This document shows positions 1 to 6,713 of a stretch of DNA of 8,022 bases, piece after piece. Origin of the DNA: an uncultured Collinsella sp. (GTDB lineage Bacteria; Actinomycetota; Coriobacteriia; Coriobacteriales; Coriobacteriaceae); assembly GCA_900756725.1 (NCBI GenBank), contig CAAELJ010000109.1:1-8022 (forward strand). The letters run 5' to 3'. A program made the translations under genes and the position numbers. Position 1 is the first letter of the stretch, and every line of letters starts with the position of its first letter. Under the pieces are notes generated by a model. The model worked only from the letters and a program-made list of their open reading frames with translations. It was not told the origin of the DNA and made no database searches.

Positions 1-58
1 CGCTTCGCGTTTCCTCAGCTCCGCACCCTTGCGGGTTCGAATCCCATGTACCGGGCAC
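1..58 (+). other. tRNA-like T-arm at window edge (possible tRNA 3' end or remnant)
   Basis: A B-box-like T-loop, GGGTTCGAATCCC, lies at 33-45, followed by CCGGGCAC at 51-58 where an acceptor strand would end. The 5' part would lie outside the window. The fit is poor. Only three strong T-stem pairs form (33-35 with 43-45); the fourth is a C/A mismatch and the fifth a G/T wobble. No CCA is encoded. No anticodon stem folds at the expected distance, either with a short or with a long variable region. CCGCA at 21-25 pairs with TGCGG at 30-34, competing with the T-stem. It could be an atypical long-variable-arm tRNA, a decayed tRNA, or a tRNA 3' fragment left by integration. I cannot assign an amino acid. 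Confidence 0.3.
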
Positions 59-89
59 AAAAAAGAAAGGCCTCCATCACTGGAGGCCT
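58..89 (-). terminator. Intrinsic terminator of tRNA-Val (and possibly asnB)
   Basis: A perfect 9-bp stem, AGGCCTCCA (68-76) with TGGAGGCCT (81-89), closes a 4-base loop TCAC. Read on the minus strand it is followed by TTTCTTTTTT, a good U-tract. On the plus strand no T-run follows, so it acts for minus-strand transcripts. It sits 10 bases past the CCA end of tRNA-Val. No terminator is visible between asnB and the tRNA, so it may end both transcripts. Confidence 0.85.
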
Positions 90-99
90 AACAATTCAA

Positions 100-175
100 T
101 GGTGGGCGATGAGGGATTCGAACCCCCAGCCTTGTGCGTGTAAAGCACCTGCGCTAACCGTTGCGCCAATCGCCC
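100..175 (-). tRNA. tRNA-Val, anticodon UAC
   Basis: This is a full 76-base cloverleaf on the minus strand. The acceptor stem GGGCGAT/ATCGCCC pairs completely, the discriminator base is A, and CCA is encoded (complement at 100-102). The D-stem is GCGC/GCGC. The anticodon loop TTTACAC gives anticodon TAC, which reads valine GUN codons (mainly GUA and GUG). The anticodon stem has four good pairs and a G/A mismatch at its top. The T-arm GGGGG-TTCGAAT-CCCTC pairs with one wobble. The gene lies 57 bases past the asnB stop and has its own promoter-like -10 and a terminator. Confidence 0.95.
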
Positions 176-185
176 GCAGGGATTG

Positions 186-213
186 AGTATAGCGGAAACC
201 CTGCGCTGTTCAC
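186..213 (-). promoter_or_regulatory. Putative tRNA-Val promoter
   Basis: On the minus strand a good -10 hexamer, TATACT (complement of 186-191), lies 10 bases before the mature tRNA 5' end. That would place the transcription start only a few bases from the tRNA. The best -35 is weak: GTGAAC (complement of 208-213), with a 16-base spacer. A dyad CGCAGGG...CCCTGCG (175-181 with 199-205) brackets the -10. It may be chance or may fold in read-through RNA from asnB. Confidence 0.5.
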
Positions 214-232
214 CGCTAATTCATAACGAAAA

Positions 233-2101
233 CTAAGCGGCGACTTTAGCGCCCTTGTCCTCGTCGATAAAGAAGCGCTTGTACCAAATGAGGAACGTCA
301 GCGTGGTATAGATCTTGCGCTGGTTGAGCGCGCGACCCTTAAAGTGATCGTCGAGCAGTTTCATGAGCGCATCGGTGTCAAAGAAATCAGCAGCCCACGG
401 CGCGGTGAAGTATTCCTTTACGTAGTCGTAATACTTTTGCTCGCGCAGCCAGAACTTGACCGGTACAGGGAAGCCCACCTTCTTGCGCGTTGCCCACTCG
501 TCGGGCAGCGTGCGGTTGGCGGCGTGACGCAGGACGAGCTTGCAGCCTTCTTCGTTAACACGGTAGTTGGCGGGGATGTGCTCGGCAAACTCCATGACCT
601 TCTTGTCCAGGAACGGGACGCGAAGCTCCAGAGAATGCGCCATACACATTTTGTCGGCCTTGAGCAGAATGTCGCCCGGCAGCCACATGTTCATATCCAG
701 ATACTGTTTCTTGGAAAGCTCGCAGCAGTTGGGAACCTGCTTGTAGTACTCGGCGCACATCTCGGCGGCGTTCTTGCCGGTGTCATAAGCGGGCTTGAGC
801 ACCTCGTCGACCTCGGAGGGATCGAACACCTTTGCCTGACCCACATACCAGCGCTCGGGAACCTCGGCGCATTTCGTCAGGAAGTTGTGGCCCTTAAAGT
901 AGGGGAGATGCTGAACGAGTGAGCCCAGGGCGCGACGTACGCCGAGCGGCACGCGCTTCTTAAAGGTGCGCATCTCGGGGGTGTCCTCGTACCACTCATA
1001 GCCGGCAAACAGTTCGTCGGCACCCTCGCCCGAAAGGACGACGGTGACCTCCTTGGAAGCCATCTGCGCCAGATAGTACAGCGGCACGCTGGACAGGTTC
1101 GATTGCGGCTCGTCCATGTGGTACTGGATATCGGGCAGTGCATCAAAGAACTCGTCGGCGGTAATCATCTTGCGCACGTTCTTGATGCCCAGCTTGTCGG
1201 AAAGCTCGGCGGCGTAGTTGGTCTCGTTGAAGTTCTTGTAATCGAAGCCGACAGAATACGTGGTGTCGGGCATGAGACAGGCGGCAATGTAGCTGGAGTC
1301 CACACCGCCAGAAAGGAACGAGCCCACCTTAACATCGGCGATTCGGTGCGCAGCGACGCTTTCGTGCACGACCTTGTCGCACTCGTCCACGTACTCCTCG
1401 AAGGTCTTGGAGTTGTCGTCGGTGAAGTCACAGCTCCAGTAACGCTTGATGTCCATGGTGTTGGTCGTCAGGTCATACGTAAAGCAATGCGCCGGGGCAA
1501 GCTTGAACACGCCCTTAAAGAAGGTCTCCTCCGTGGCGGGGAATTGCAGCGTCAGGTAGGGACGCAGCGCGTCGTGGTTGACAGCCTTCTCAAACTTGGG
1601 ATGGTCCAGGAAGCTCTTGATCTCGGAGCCAAACAGCAGCGAGCCATCGGATGCCTGGTAGTAATAGAACGGCTTGATACCAAAGATGTCACGAGCACCA
1701 AAGAGTTTGTTCTTGTTCTGGTCGTGAATCACGAACGCGTACATGCCGCGCAGACGGTTGACCAGGTCCTCGCCCCACTCCTCGTAACCGTGTACCAGGA
1801 CTTCGGTATCAGCGTTGCAGTGGAAGGCGTAGCCGGCCGCCTCCAGCTCGGCGCGAAGCTCCTGGAAGTTGTAGATCTCTCCGTTGAAGACAATCGTGAC
1901 CTTGCCGTCGTCGCTCGACATGGGCTGGGCTCCAGCTTCGGAAAGATCGAGAATCGAAAGACGACGAAAACCAAGGGCAACGTTGTCGACGATATGCTGG
2001 CCGCCCATATCGGGACCACGGTGGATGATGCGATTCATCATGGCCGTGAGAACCAGCTCACTCTGTTCATCTGTACCGGTAAAACCGACAAAACCGCACA
2101 T
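233..2101 (-). CDS. asnB: Asparagine synthetase B, glutamine-hydrolysing
   Basis: This 622-residue enzyme makes asparagine from aspartate, glutamine and ATP in the cytoplasm. The N-terminal Ntn glutaminase domain starts with Cys2 (MCGFVGF), the nucleophile after Met removal. It also has RGPD at 28-31 and NGEIYN at 73-78. The synthetase domain carries the ATP pyrophosphatase loop SGGVDSS at 264-270 and SGEGADELFAGY at 357-368. LELRVPFLD and KKVGFPVP follow nearer the C-terminus. The length fits the AsnB family. I chose the ATG at 2101 because Cys2 must follow the initiator Met and an AAAGGA Shine-Dalgarno sits just upstream. The frame stays open a further 45 codons upstream, but those codons run through a perfect hairpin and look non-coding. 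The gene is divergent from murE and runs toward tRNA-Val. All catalytic motifs are intact. Confidence 0.96.
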   Translation of the reverse strand: MCGFVGFTGTDEQSELVLTAMMNRIIHRGPDMGGQHIVDNVALGFRRLSILDLSEAGAQPMSSDDGKVTIVFNGEIYNFQELRAELEAAGYAFHCNADTEVLVHGYEEWGEDLVNRLRGMYAFVIHDQNKNKLFGARDIFGIKPFYYYQASDGSLLFGSEIKSFLDHPKFEKAVNHDALRPYLTLQFPATEETFFKGVFKLAPAHCFTYDLTTNTMDIKRYWSCDFTDDNSKTFEEYVDECDKVVHESVAAHRIADVKVGSFLSGGVDSSYIAACLMPDTTYSVGFDYKNFNETNYAAELSDKLGIKNVRKMITADEFFDALPDIQYHMDEPQSNLSSVPLYYLAQMASKEVTVVLSGEGADELFAGYEWYEDTPEMRTFKKRVPLGVRRALGSLVQHLPYFKGHNFLTKCAEVPERWYVGQAKVFDPSEVDEVLKPAYDTGKNAAEMCAEYYKQVPNCCELSKKQYLDMNMWLPGDILLKADKMCMAHSLELRVPFLDKKVMEFAEHIPANYRVNEEGCKLVLRHAANRTLPDEWATRKKVGFPVPVKFWLREQKYYDYVKEYFTAPWAADFFDTDALMKLLDDHFKGRALNQRKIYTTLTFLIWYKRFFIDEDKGAKVAA

Positions 2102-2133
2102 GCAAGATCCTTTCTGCTGACGGCTCAGGTGTA

Positions 2134-2154
2134 CTGCCGCAAGGATTGCGGCAG
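2134..2154 (-). promoter_or_regulatory. Perfect hairpin in asnB 5' leader
   Basis: CTGCCGCAA (2134-2142) and TTGCGGCAG (2146-2154) form a 9-bp perfect stem with a 3-base loop. It lies 32 bases upstream of the asnB start codon and 20 bases before its Shine-Dalgarno. No U-tract follows on either strand, so it is not a terminator. It could be an operator dyad or an RNA structure that affects translation or stability. Confidence 0.55.
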
Positions 2155-2226
2155 CTGATGTCAAATAATCTTTACTATCATGCCAATCTTTTGTTTCGTG
2201 ATAGGGCATAAGCGCCGAGCGAACCG

Positions 2227-2271
2227 AAAAAACCACGTCCCGATCTTCAGGCGAAGCGGCGGGACGTGGTT
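2227..2271 (-). terminator. Terminator-like hairpin upstream of asnB, minus orientation
   Basis: A perfect 12-bp stem, AACCACGTCCCG (2231-2242) with CGGGACGTGGTT (2260-2271), encloses 17 bases. Those include a small inner stem CTTC/GAAG (2245-2248 with 2253-2256). On the minus strand the stem runs into six Ts (complement of 2227-2232), the form of a strong rho-independent terminator. No T-run follows on the plus strand. No minus-strand gene lies upstream, so its position 126 bases before asnB suggests an attenuator or the end of a short leader or small RNA. Confidence 0.7.
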
Positions 2272-2500
2272 GCGAACGCTATGTTAAAGAACAGCACCCA
2301 GATTTCCTTGGTTTTACACGGGGTGAACACTGTTGCCATTTATTAGACCACGGCACAGTCCATGCAATTTTTTAGAAGGCTGTGATGCGCGCAAGGTCAG
2401 GTGGCATATTAGGATGGTTGATAATACAGAATGTTTCATCGTTTCTGCCGCGGGACGTCTTCTGCCCTTTAAGGCTGAATTTAGCGAGAGAGGTCTTTGT

Positions 2501-4018
2501 ATGTCGAGTCCGACACAAGAGAAGCTAACTCTGATGCGCTATATAGAGTTGCTCGAGGAAGATGACCTTGTTGTTTCCAGACCGAGCGCTTCGTGCGACC
2601 AGCGCATTGAGTTTGCGACTGATGACTCGCGCCAGGTGCGTCCGGGCACGTTGTTTGTCTGCAAAGGCCGTGCGTTTAAGCGCGAGTACCTGCTTTCGGC
2701 AATCGCCGATGGCGCCGTGGCCTACGTTTCCGAGGTCGATTACGATGTTGATCTTCCCGCGGTGATTGTGAGCGATATTCGTCGCACGCTCGCCGTGGTG
2801 GCAGATGCCTTTTATGGGCACCCGTCGGGTAAGGTGAAGGTCTGCGCCTTTACAGGCACCAAGGGCAAGTCGACCTGCAGCTTTTATCTGCGCGGCATCC
2901 TCGCCAACGAGGCCAAGCTTACGGGCTGTCATCGACCCGCTCTTAATACGGGCATTGAGTTCGACGACGGCATCGAGACGGGCCCTTCCAAGCTGACGAC
3001 CCCCGAATCCTTCCTGCTGCAGTCTCGCATCGCACATGCTGCGGAGGCGGGTGCCCCGTGGCTGGTTATGGAGGCATCGAGTCAGGGCCTCAAATACGAG
3101 CGTACGGGCAAGATTGACTTTGAAGTCGGCGCCTTTACCAATATCGGCGAGGATCACATTTCGCCGATTGAGCATCCGACGCTCGAGGATTACTTTGCCA
3201 GCAAGCTCAAAATCTTCTTGCAGAGCCGTTTTGCCGTGGTCAATCTCGATATGGATAAGGTCGATCGCGCGCTCGAGGCGGCATCTCGTTGCGAACGTAC
3301 GGTGACGTTCTCCCTGACCGACGAGCGTGCCGACGTGCTTGCGCTGGCGATTCGCAATGGCGACTGCGGCGTGGTGGCAACGGTGCGCACGCCCCGTTTT
3401 ACGCGTGACATTGTGATTCCCACGCCGGTTAAGTTCAATGTGTCCAACGCGCTTGCCGCTATTGCCTGCGCCGAGGCCCTGGGCATTTCCGAAGAGGGTA
3501 TCGTCCATGGCTTTGAGGGCGTCTTCGTTCCCGGTCGTATGGAGCTCTATCCGTCCGTATCGGGCAAAATCCTGGGCATCGTCGATTTTGCACATAACGG
3601 CATGAGCCTCGAGACACTCCTGCGCGACTTGCGCGAGAACTATCCCGAGCGCGAGCTGGCGGTTGTATTTGGCGCTACGGGCGGTAAGGGTGTCGATCGA
3701 CGCACCACGATGGGCATCGCCGCTGGCAAGTATGCCGACCGAATCGTGATTACCGAGGATGACCCCGGCCCCGAGGATGTCGAGGACATCTGCGCCGAGA
3801 TCGCGCGCAACGTTCAAGCGCAGGGAAATGATAACTGGCAAATCGTGACTGATCGCGTTGCCGCTATCGAGACTGCCGTGCGCGAAACTGTCCGTCCTGC
3901 CGTGGTCATCGTGACCGGTAAGGGCGAGGAAGAGTGTATGCTGCGCAAGAACGGACCCGAGCCTTGTGAGCGCGACGGTTCGATTCTCAAGCGCACCCTT
4001 GCGGCGTACGACGCCTAG
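2501..4018 (+). CDS. murE: MurE-like UDP-N-acetylmuramyl-tripeptide synthetase
   Basis: This 505-residue Mur ligase probably adds the third-position diamino acid to UDP-MurNAc-L-Ala-D-Glu, using ATP, in the cytoplasm. The MurE-type N-terminal domain contains DDSRQVRPGTLFVCKG near 42-57. The ATP loop is GTKGKST (119-125), where typical MurE has GTNGKTT. TTPES starts at 166, and EASSQG (191-196) replaces the usual SSHG. The Lys of YFASK near 235 fits the carbamylated lysine. VPGRME (343-348), DFAHNG (362-367) and DDPGPED (420-426) follow. The meso-DAP signature DNPR is absent, which argues for lysine or ornithine, or for a paralogue role. The C-terminal GKGHE is GKGEE here. I chose the ATG at 2501, with AGAGAGG upstream, because the 56 residues of upstream open frame resemble nothing in the family. 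It heads the plus-strand cluster, 30 bases before the next gene. Confidence 0.85.
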   Translation: MSSPTQEKLTLMRYIELLEEDDLVVSRPSASCDQRIEFATDDSRQVRPGTLFVCKGRAFKREYLLSAIADGAVAYVSEVDYDVDLPAVIVSDIRRTLAVVADAFYGHPSGKVKVCAFTGTKGKSTCSFYLRGILANEAKLTGCHRPALNTGIEFDDGIETGPSKLTTPESFLLQSRIAHAAEAGAPWLVMEASSQGLKYERTGKIDFEVGAFTNIGEDHISPIEHPTLEDYFASKLKIFLQSRFAVVNLDMDKVDRALEAASRCERTVTFSLTDERADVLALAIRNGDCGVVATVRTPRFTRDIVIPTPVKFNVSNALAAIACAEALGISEEGIVHGFEGVFVPGRMELYPSVSGKILGIVDFAHNGMSLETLLRDLRENYPERELAVVFGATGGKGVDRRTTMGIAAGKYADRIVITEDDPGPEDVEDICAEIARNVQAQGNDNWQIVTDRVAAIETAVRETVRPAVVIVTGKGEEECMLRKNGPEPCERDGSILKRTLAAYDA

Positions 4019-4048
4019 ACCAGCCCCTTCTATGTAAACGGAGTGACC

Positions 4049-4960
4049 ATGTCCCACAACATCCTGCCGACCGTTGCCGAGCTTTCGGGCGAGGTGCGCG
4101 AGCGTCTTGCCAAGGTCAAGTATGTCTTTACCGATCTGGACGCCACGATGCTCGCCCCCGGCTCGTGTGTACTGCGCGATAACGACGGCAATCCCTCGAC
4201 CAAGCTCGTCGAGGCGGTTGTCGCGCTCGCCCGTGCCGGCATCCAGGTGGTCCCCACCTCGGGTCGCAATCGCACCATGATCCATGAGGACGCCCGCGTG
4301 CTCGGCCTCAACTCCTACATCGGCGAGATGGGCGGCCTGGTCATGTACGACCTCAAGGCCAACGACTGGGAGTACCTGACGGGCGACATGCCCTACGACC
4401 CCGCCTGCGGTCTCACGCCGCACCAGGTGATCGAGCAGACCGGCGTGTGCGAGAAGATCCTTGCCCGCTGGCCGCACAAGATCGAATACCACAACGACAT
4501 GTCGACCGGCTACAAGTACCGTGAGGTCACCGTCGGCATGCGCGGCGATGTGCCCGACGATGAGGTCCAGGCCATCCTGGACGAGGCCGGCTGCGGTCTG
4601 GTCTGGGCTTGCAACGGCCATCTGACTCACCTGTCCAAGCCGACGACGCTCGAGCTTAATCGCGTCGAGGACGGCCGCGCCTTCAACATCAATCCGGCGG
4701 GTCTCAACAAAGGCGTTGCCATTGCGCGCTTCTGCGAGCACCTGGGGATCGAGCTCGAGGAGACGCTTGCGCTCGGCGACTCCGAGTCCGACTTCTACAT
4801 GGCCGACCATGTTGGCATGTTCTGCCTGGTCGAGAACGGTCTGACGAGCGCCGGTGCCCCGGAGTTCTTGGACGCCTGCGACAATGCCTATATTACGCGC
4901 GGCAAGATTGTCGACGGTTGGGTGGCAACGGCCGAGCTGCTGGTCGCAGCCCGTTCGTAG
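4049..4960 (+). CDS. HAD-superfamily (Cof-like, class IIB) phosphatase
   Basis: This 303-residue cytoplasmic protein has the full set of HAD motifs. Motif I is DLDAT at 29-33 (Asp29 nucleophile, Asp31 acid/base), with Ala where Gly is usual. Motif II is TSGR from about 70, motif III is the Lys of NKG near 221, and motif IV is GDSESD at 243-248. A large cap lies between motifs II and III, as in Cof, sugar-phosphatase and mannosyl-3-phosphoglycerate phosphatase relatives. The substrate cannot be named from sequence. The ATG at 4049 is preceded by GGAG at 4040-4043 with 5-base spacing; an in-frame GTG at 4043 overlaps that site and is less likely. The gene lies 30 bases after the murE-like gene and 52 before murI, which hints at a sugar-phosphate or cell-wall precursor role. 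Codons end in C or G more strongly than in the upstream gene. Confidence 0.88.
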   Translation: MSHNILPTVAELSGEVRERLAKVKYVFTDLDATMLAPGSCVLRDNDGNPSTKLVEAVVALARAGIQVVPTSGRNRTMIHEDARVLGLNSYIGEMGGLVMYDLKANDWEYLTGDMPYDPACGLTPHQVIEQTGVCEKILARWPHKIEYHNDMSTGYKYREVTVGMRGDVPDDEVQAILDEAGCGLVWACNGHLTHLSKPTTLELNRVEDGRAFNINPAGLNKGVAIARFCEHLGIELEETLALGDSESDFYMADHVGMFCLVENGLTSAGAPEFLDACDNAYITRGKIVDGWVATAELLVAARS

Positions 4961-4961
4961 C

Positions 4962-4990
4962 GCGACGCATCACGAGTGGTCGCATTTTTT
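4962..4990 (+). terminator. Weak terminator-like element before murI
   Basis: GCGAC (4962-4966) pairs with GTCGC (4979-4983) around a 12-base loop, followed by A and six Ts (4985-4990). The stem is short, so it would be a weak or partial terminator just after the HAD gene stop. It may lower read-through into murI, or it may be chance. Confidence 0.3.
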
Positions 4991-5012
4991 CGAGAGAGAA
5001 TCTGGTGAGGTA

Positions 5013-5897
5013 ATGTCCGATATCGAGAATCTGGCCGGGGATACGCGCCCGATCGGTGTGTTCGACTCGGGTCTGGGTGGTCTGACGGTCGCGCGCGCGA
5101 TTGCAACGGCGCTTCCGCATGAGTCCGTCTATTACTTTGGTGACACCAAGCGTTGCCCCTACGGCACCCGCACCGAGGACGAGGTGCGCTCGTTTGCGCT
5201 GCAGGCGGGCCGTTGGCTGTCGAAGCACGACGTCAAGATCATGGTCATCGCCTGCAATACGGCGACCGCTGCGGCCTTGCGTTTGGCCCAGCAGGTGCTC
5301 GATGTCCCCGTCATCGGTGTGATCGCACCGGGCGCACGAGCTGCCATCAACAGCACCCGCACGCGCCGCGTGGGCGTGCTCGCCACCAACCTCACCATTC
5401 GCTCAGGCGCTTACACGCGTGCCATTCAGGACCTAGATGCCGGCGTCGACGTATACGGCTGCCCTGCTTCGAGCTTTGTCGAGGTCGTTGAGCACGAGCT
5501 CGCCTCGGGCGCGCATCTGCAGGAGCAGTGGCTCGAGAACGAGGATATCTTCGATACGCCCGCCGTTCGCGCGCTGGTCGACGCCACGGTTGAGCCGCTG
5601 CACGACCATGGCATTGATACCGTGGTGCTCGGTTGCACGCACTTTCCGCTGCTGGTGGGGCCTATTCGCCATGCGCTCGGCCCCGGGGTGCGCGTGGTGA
5701 GTTCTGCCGAGGAAACCACGCGCGAGCTGACCGATATTCTCACGCGCCGCGAGCAGCTGGCAGGTGATGCGGCCGAGCCGCAACATCGCTTTGCCACCAC
5801 GTCCGACAACATTGCCGAGTTTGCGGTGGCGGGCAGTTTTATCTTCGGCCAGCCGCTCAAGAGCATCGAGCATGTCGATATCGACGAACTCGGTTAG
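5013..5897 (+). CDS. murI: Glutamate racemase
   Basis: This 294-residue enzyme interconverts L- and D-glutamate without a cofactor and supplies D-Glu for the second position of the peptidoglycan stem peptide. The family motifs are intact: GVFDSGLGGLTV (Asp18, Ser19), YYFGDTKRCPYG at 40-51, ACNTA with catalytic Cys81, and GCTHFPLL with catalytic Cys208. The length is slightly above the common 265-285 residues. The ATG at 5013 starts the protein about 12 residues before the first conserved strand, as usual. The Shine-Dalgarno-like GGTGAGG ends only two bases before it, which is tight; open frame upstream overlaps the HAD gene and has no homology. It follows the HAD gene by 52 bases and precedes rph by 53. 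The murI-rph-rdgB neighbourhood is known in actinobacteria. Confidence 0.96.
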   Translation: MSDIENLAGDTRPIGVFDSGLGGLTVARAIATALPHESVYYFGDTKRCPYGTRTEDEVRSFALQAGRWLSKHDVKIMVIACNTATAAALRLAQQVLDVPVIGVIAPGARAAINSTRTRRVGVLATNLTIRSGAYTRAIQDLDAGVDVYGCPASSFVEVVEHELASGAHLQEQWLENEDIFDTPAVRALVDATVEPLHDHGIDTVVLGCTHFPLLVGPIRHALGPGVRVVSSAEETTRELTDILTRREQLAGDAAEPQHRFATTSDNIAEFAVAGSFIFGQPLKSIEHVDIDELG

Positions 5898-5950
5898 GCT
5901 CGCAATGTCGCCGGAGGCTTCGCCACATCTTTTGCCGAAAGGATAGTTCC

Positions 5951-6676
5951 ATGGAATACATGCAGGTCAACCGCGCTAACGGCCGCGCTGCCAACGAGCT
6001 ACGCCCCGTTAAGCTCACCCACGGCGTCATGAAGCACGCCCACGGTTCGTGCCTGGCCGAGTTTGGCGATACGCGCGTGTTGTGTGCCGCCACCATCGAA
6101 GAGGGTGTGCCGGGCTGGCGCAAGGGCGCCAAGGCCGGCTGGGTAACGGCGGAGTATGCGATGCTGCCGGCATCGACCGGCAAGCGCTGCAAGCGCGAGC
6201 ATGCCAACCGTAAGGGCCGCTCCATGGAGATCGAGCGCTTGATTGGCCGCAGCCTGCGCACGGTCGTCAACATGAAGGCACTCGGCGAGTACACCGTTAC
6301 CGTCGACTGCGACGTTATCCAGGCCGACGGTGGCACGCGTACGGCGAGCATCACCGGCGCCTGGGTGGCACTGCACGATGCGCTTGCCATGTGGGTCGAG
6401 GCCGGCAAGATCGAGCGCATTCCGCTCACGGGTCAGGTTGCCGCCATTTCCATGGGTGTTGTCGACGGCAACACCCTGCTCGACCTGGATTATTCCGAGG
6501 ACAGCCACGCCGAGGTCGACATGAACCTCGTCGCCACCGATACCGGCGAGATGATCGAGCTCCAGGGTACCGGCGAGCAGGCGCCCTTCGACCGCAAGCG
6601 TCTCAACGCCCTGCTCGACTTGGGCGACAAGGGCATCGCCGAGCTCATCGAGCTCCAGCGCCAAGCCCTCGCCTAA
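5951..6676 (+). CDS. rph: Ribonuclease PH
   Basis: This 241-residue phosphorolytic 3'-5' exoribonuclease trims tRNA 3' ends, using phosphate and releasing nucleoside diphosphates. Family members form hexameric rings. Hallmarks in order are NGRAANELRP (10-19), GSCLAEFGDTRVLC (32-45), GWVTAEYAMLP (63-73), EIERLIGRSLR (93-103), DCDVIQADGGTRTASITGA (119-137, holding the phosphate-binding GGTR) and DLDYSED (178-184, catalytic acidic residues). The length matches the family at about 240. The ATG at 5951 has AAAGGA at 5938-5943 with 7-base spacing; the Met at codon 4 is less well placed. The stop codon lies within the first arm of a strong hairpin, so the transcript may end here. The enzyme looks full length and active. 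Confidence 0.97.
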   Translation: MEYMQVNRANGRAANELRPVKLTHGVMKHAHGSCLAEFGDTRVLCAATIEEGVPGWRKGAKAGWVTAEYAMLPASTGKRCKREHANRKGRSMEIERLIGRSLRTVVNMKALGEYTVTVDCDVIQADGGTRTASITGAWVALHDALAMWVEAGKIERIPLTGQVAAISMGVVDGNTLLDLDYSEDSHAEVDMNLVATDTGEMIELQGTGEQAPFDRKRLNALLDLGDKGIAELIELQRQALA

Positions 6677-6713
6677 CCTGCCAAAAAGGGACAGGTTTAT
6701 TTTGGCAGGTTTT
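6675..6713 (+). terminator. Long dyad at rph stop, terminator or intergenic repeat
   Basis: AACCTGCCAAAA (6675-6686) is a perfect 12-bp match to TTTTGGCAGGTT (6700-6711), with a 13-base loop and a short TTTT (6710-6713). The first arm begins inside the rph stop codon. A competing smaller stem, ACCTG (6676-6680) with CAGGT (6692-6696), is followed by TTATTTT, so either fold can carry a U-rich tail. The right half also repeats itself: CAGGTTTATTTTGG (6692-6705) resembles CAGGTTTTATCTGGG (6706-6720). It most likely terminates rph and may be a copy of a dispersed palindromic repeat. Confidence 0.65.

Larger units (their letters stand above)
2102..2500. other. Divergent intergenic region between asnB and the murE-like gene
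   Basis: I see no convincing gene in these 399 bases. Frames from both flanking genes stay open into it, but without Shine-Dalgarno sequences or family homology. It contains the asnB Shine-Dalgarno (near 2108-2113), a perfect hairpin at 2134-2154, and a minus-strand terminator-like hairpin at 2227-2271. Promoters for both flanking genes must lie here, but no -35/-10 pair is convincing. The best minus-strand guess upstream of the terminator is TTGCAT (2362-2367) with TAATAA (2340-2345), which is weak. A-T-rich patches occur near 2340-2375 and 2405-2430. Confidence 0.6.

Noticed and set aside
1103..2158. 351-codon plus-strand open frame antisense to asnB
   Set aside because: Low-complexity antisense shadow rich in Val, Leu and Gly, with no recognisable domain; asnB motifs on the other strand are complete.
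2102..2236. 45-residue N-terminal extension of AsnB
   Set aside because: Cys2 must follow the initiator Met for glutaminase activity, a Shine-Dalgarno fits the ATG at 2101, and the extension crosses a perfect hairpin.
2247..2339. 30-codon minus-strand leader peptide (MATVFTPCKTKE...) ending in the loop of the 2227-2271 hairpin
   Set aside because: Its position fits an attenuator peptide, but it has no Shine-Dalgarno and only one Asn codon; the Phe and Thr richness does not match asnB control.
2227..2420. T-box riboswitch upstream of asnB
   Set aside because: The terminator shape and CGTCCCG arm recall T-boxes, but I find no TGGN-containing antiterminator sequence or Stem I features upstream.
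2333..2500. 56-residue N-terminal extension of the MurE-like protein from a TTG
   Set aside because: It has no family resemblance and no clear Shine-Dalgarno, whereas the ATG at 2501 has one and gives a normal family length.
2525..4810. Very long open frame on the minus strand (761 codons) opposite the murE-like and HAD genes
   Set aside because: It is the mirror of two well-supported genes in GC-rich DNA, where stop codons are rare on the antisense strand. It shows no family motif and spans two separate genes and their gap.
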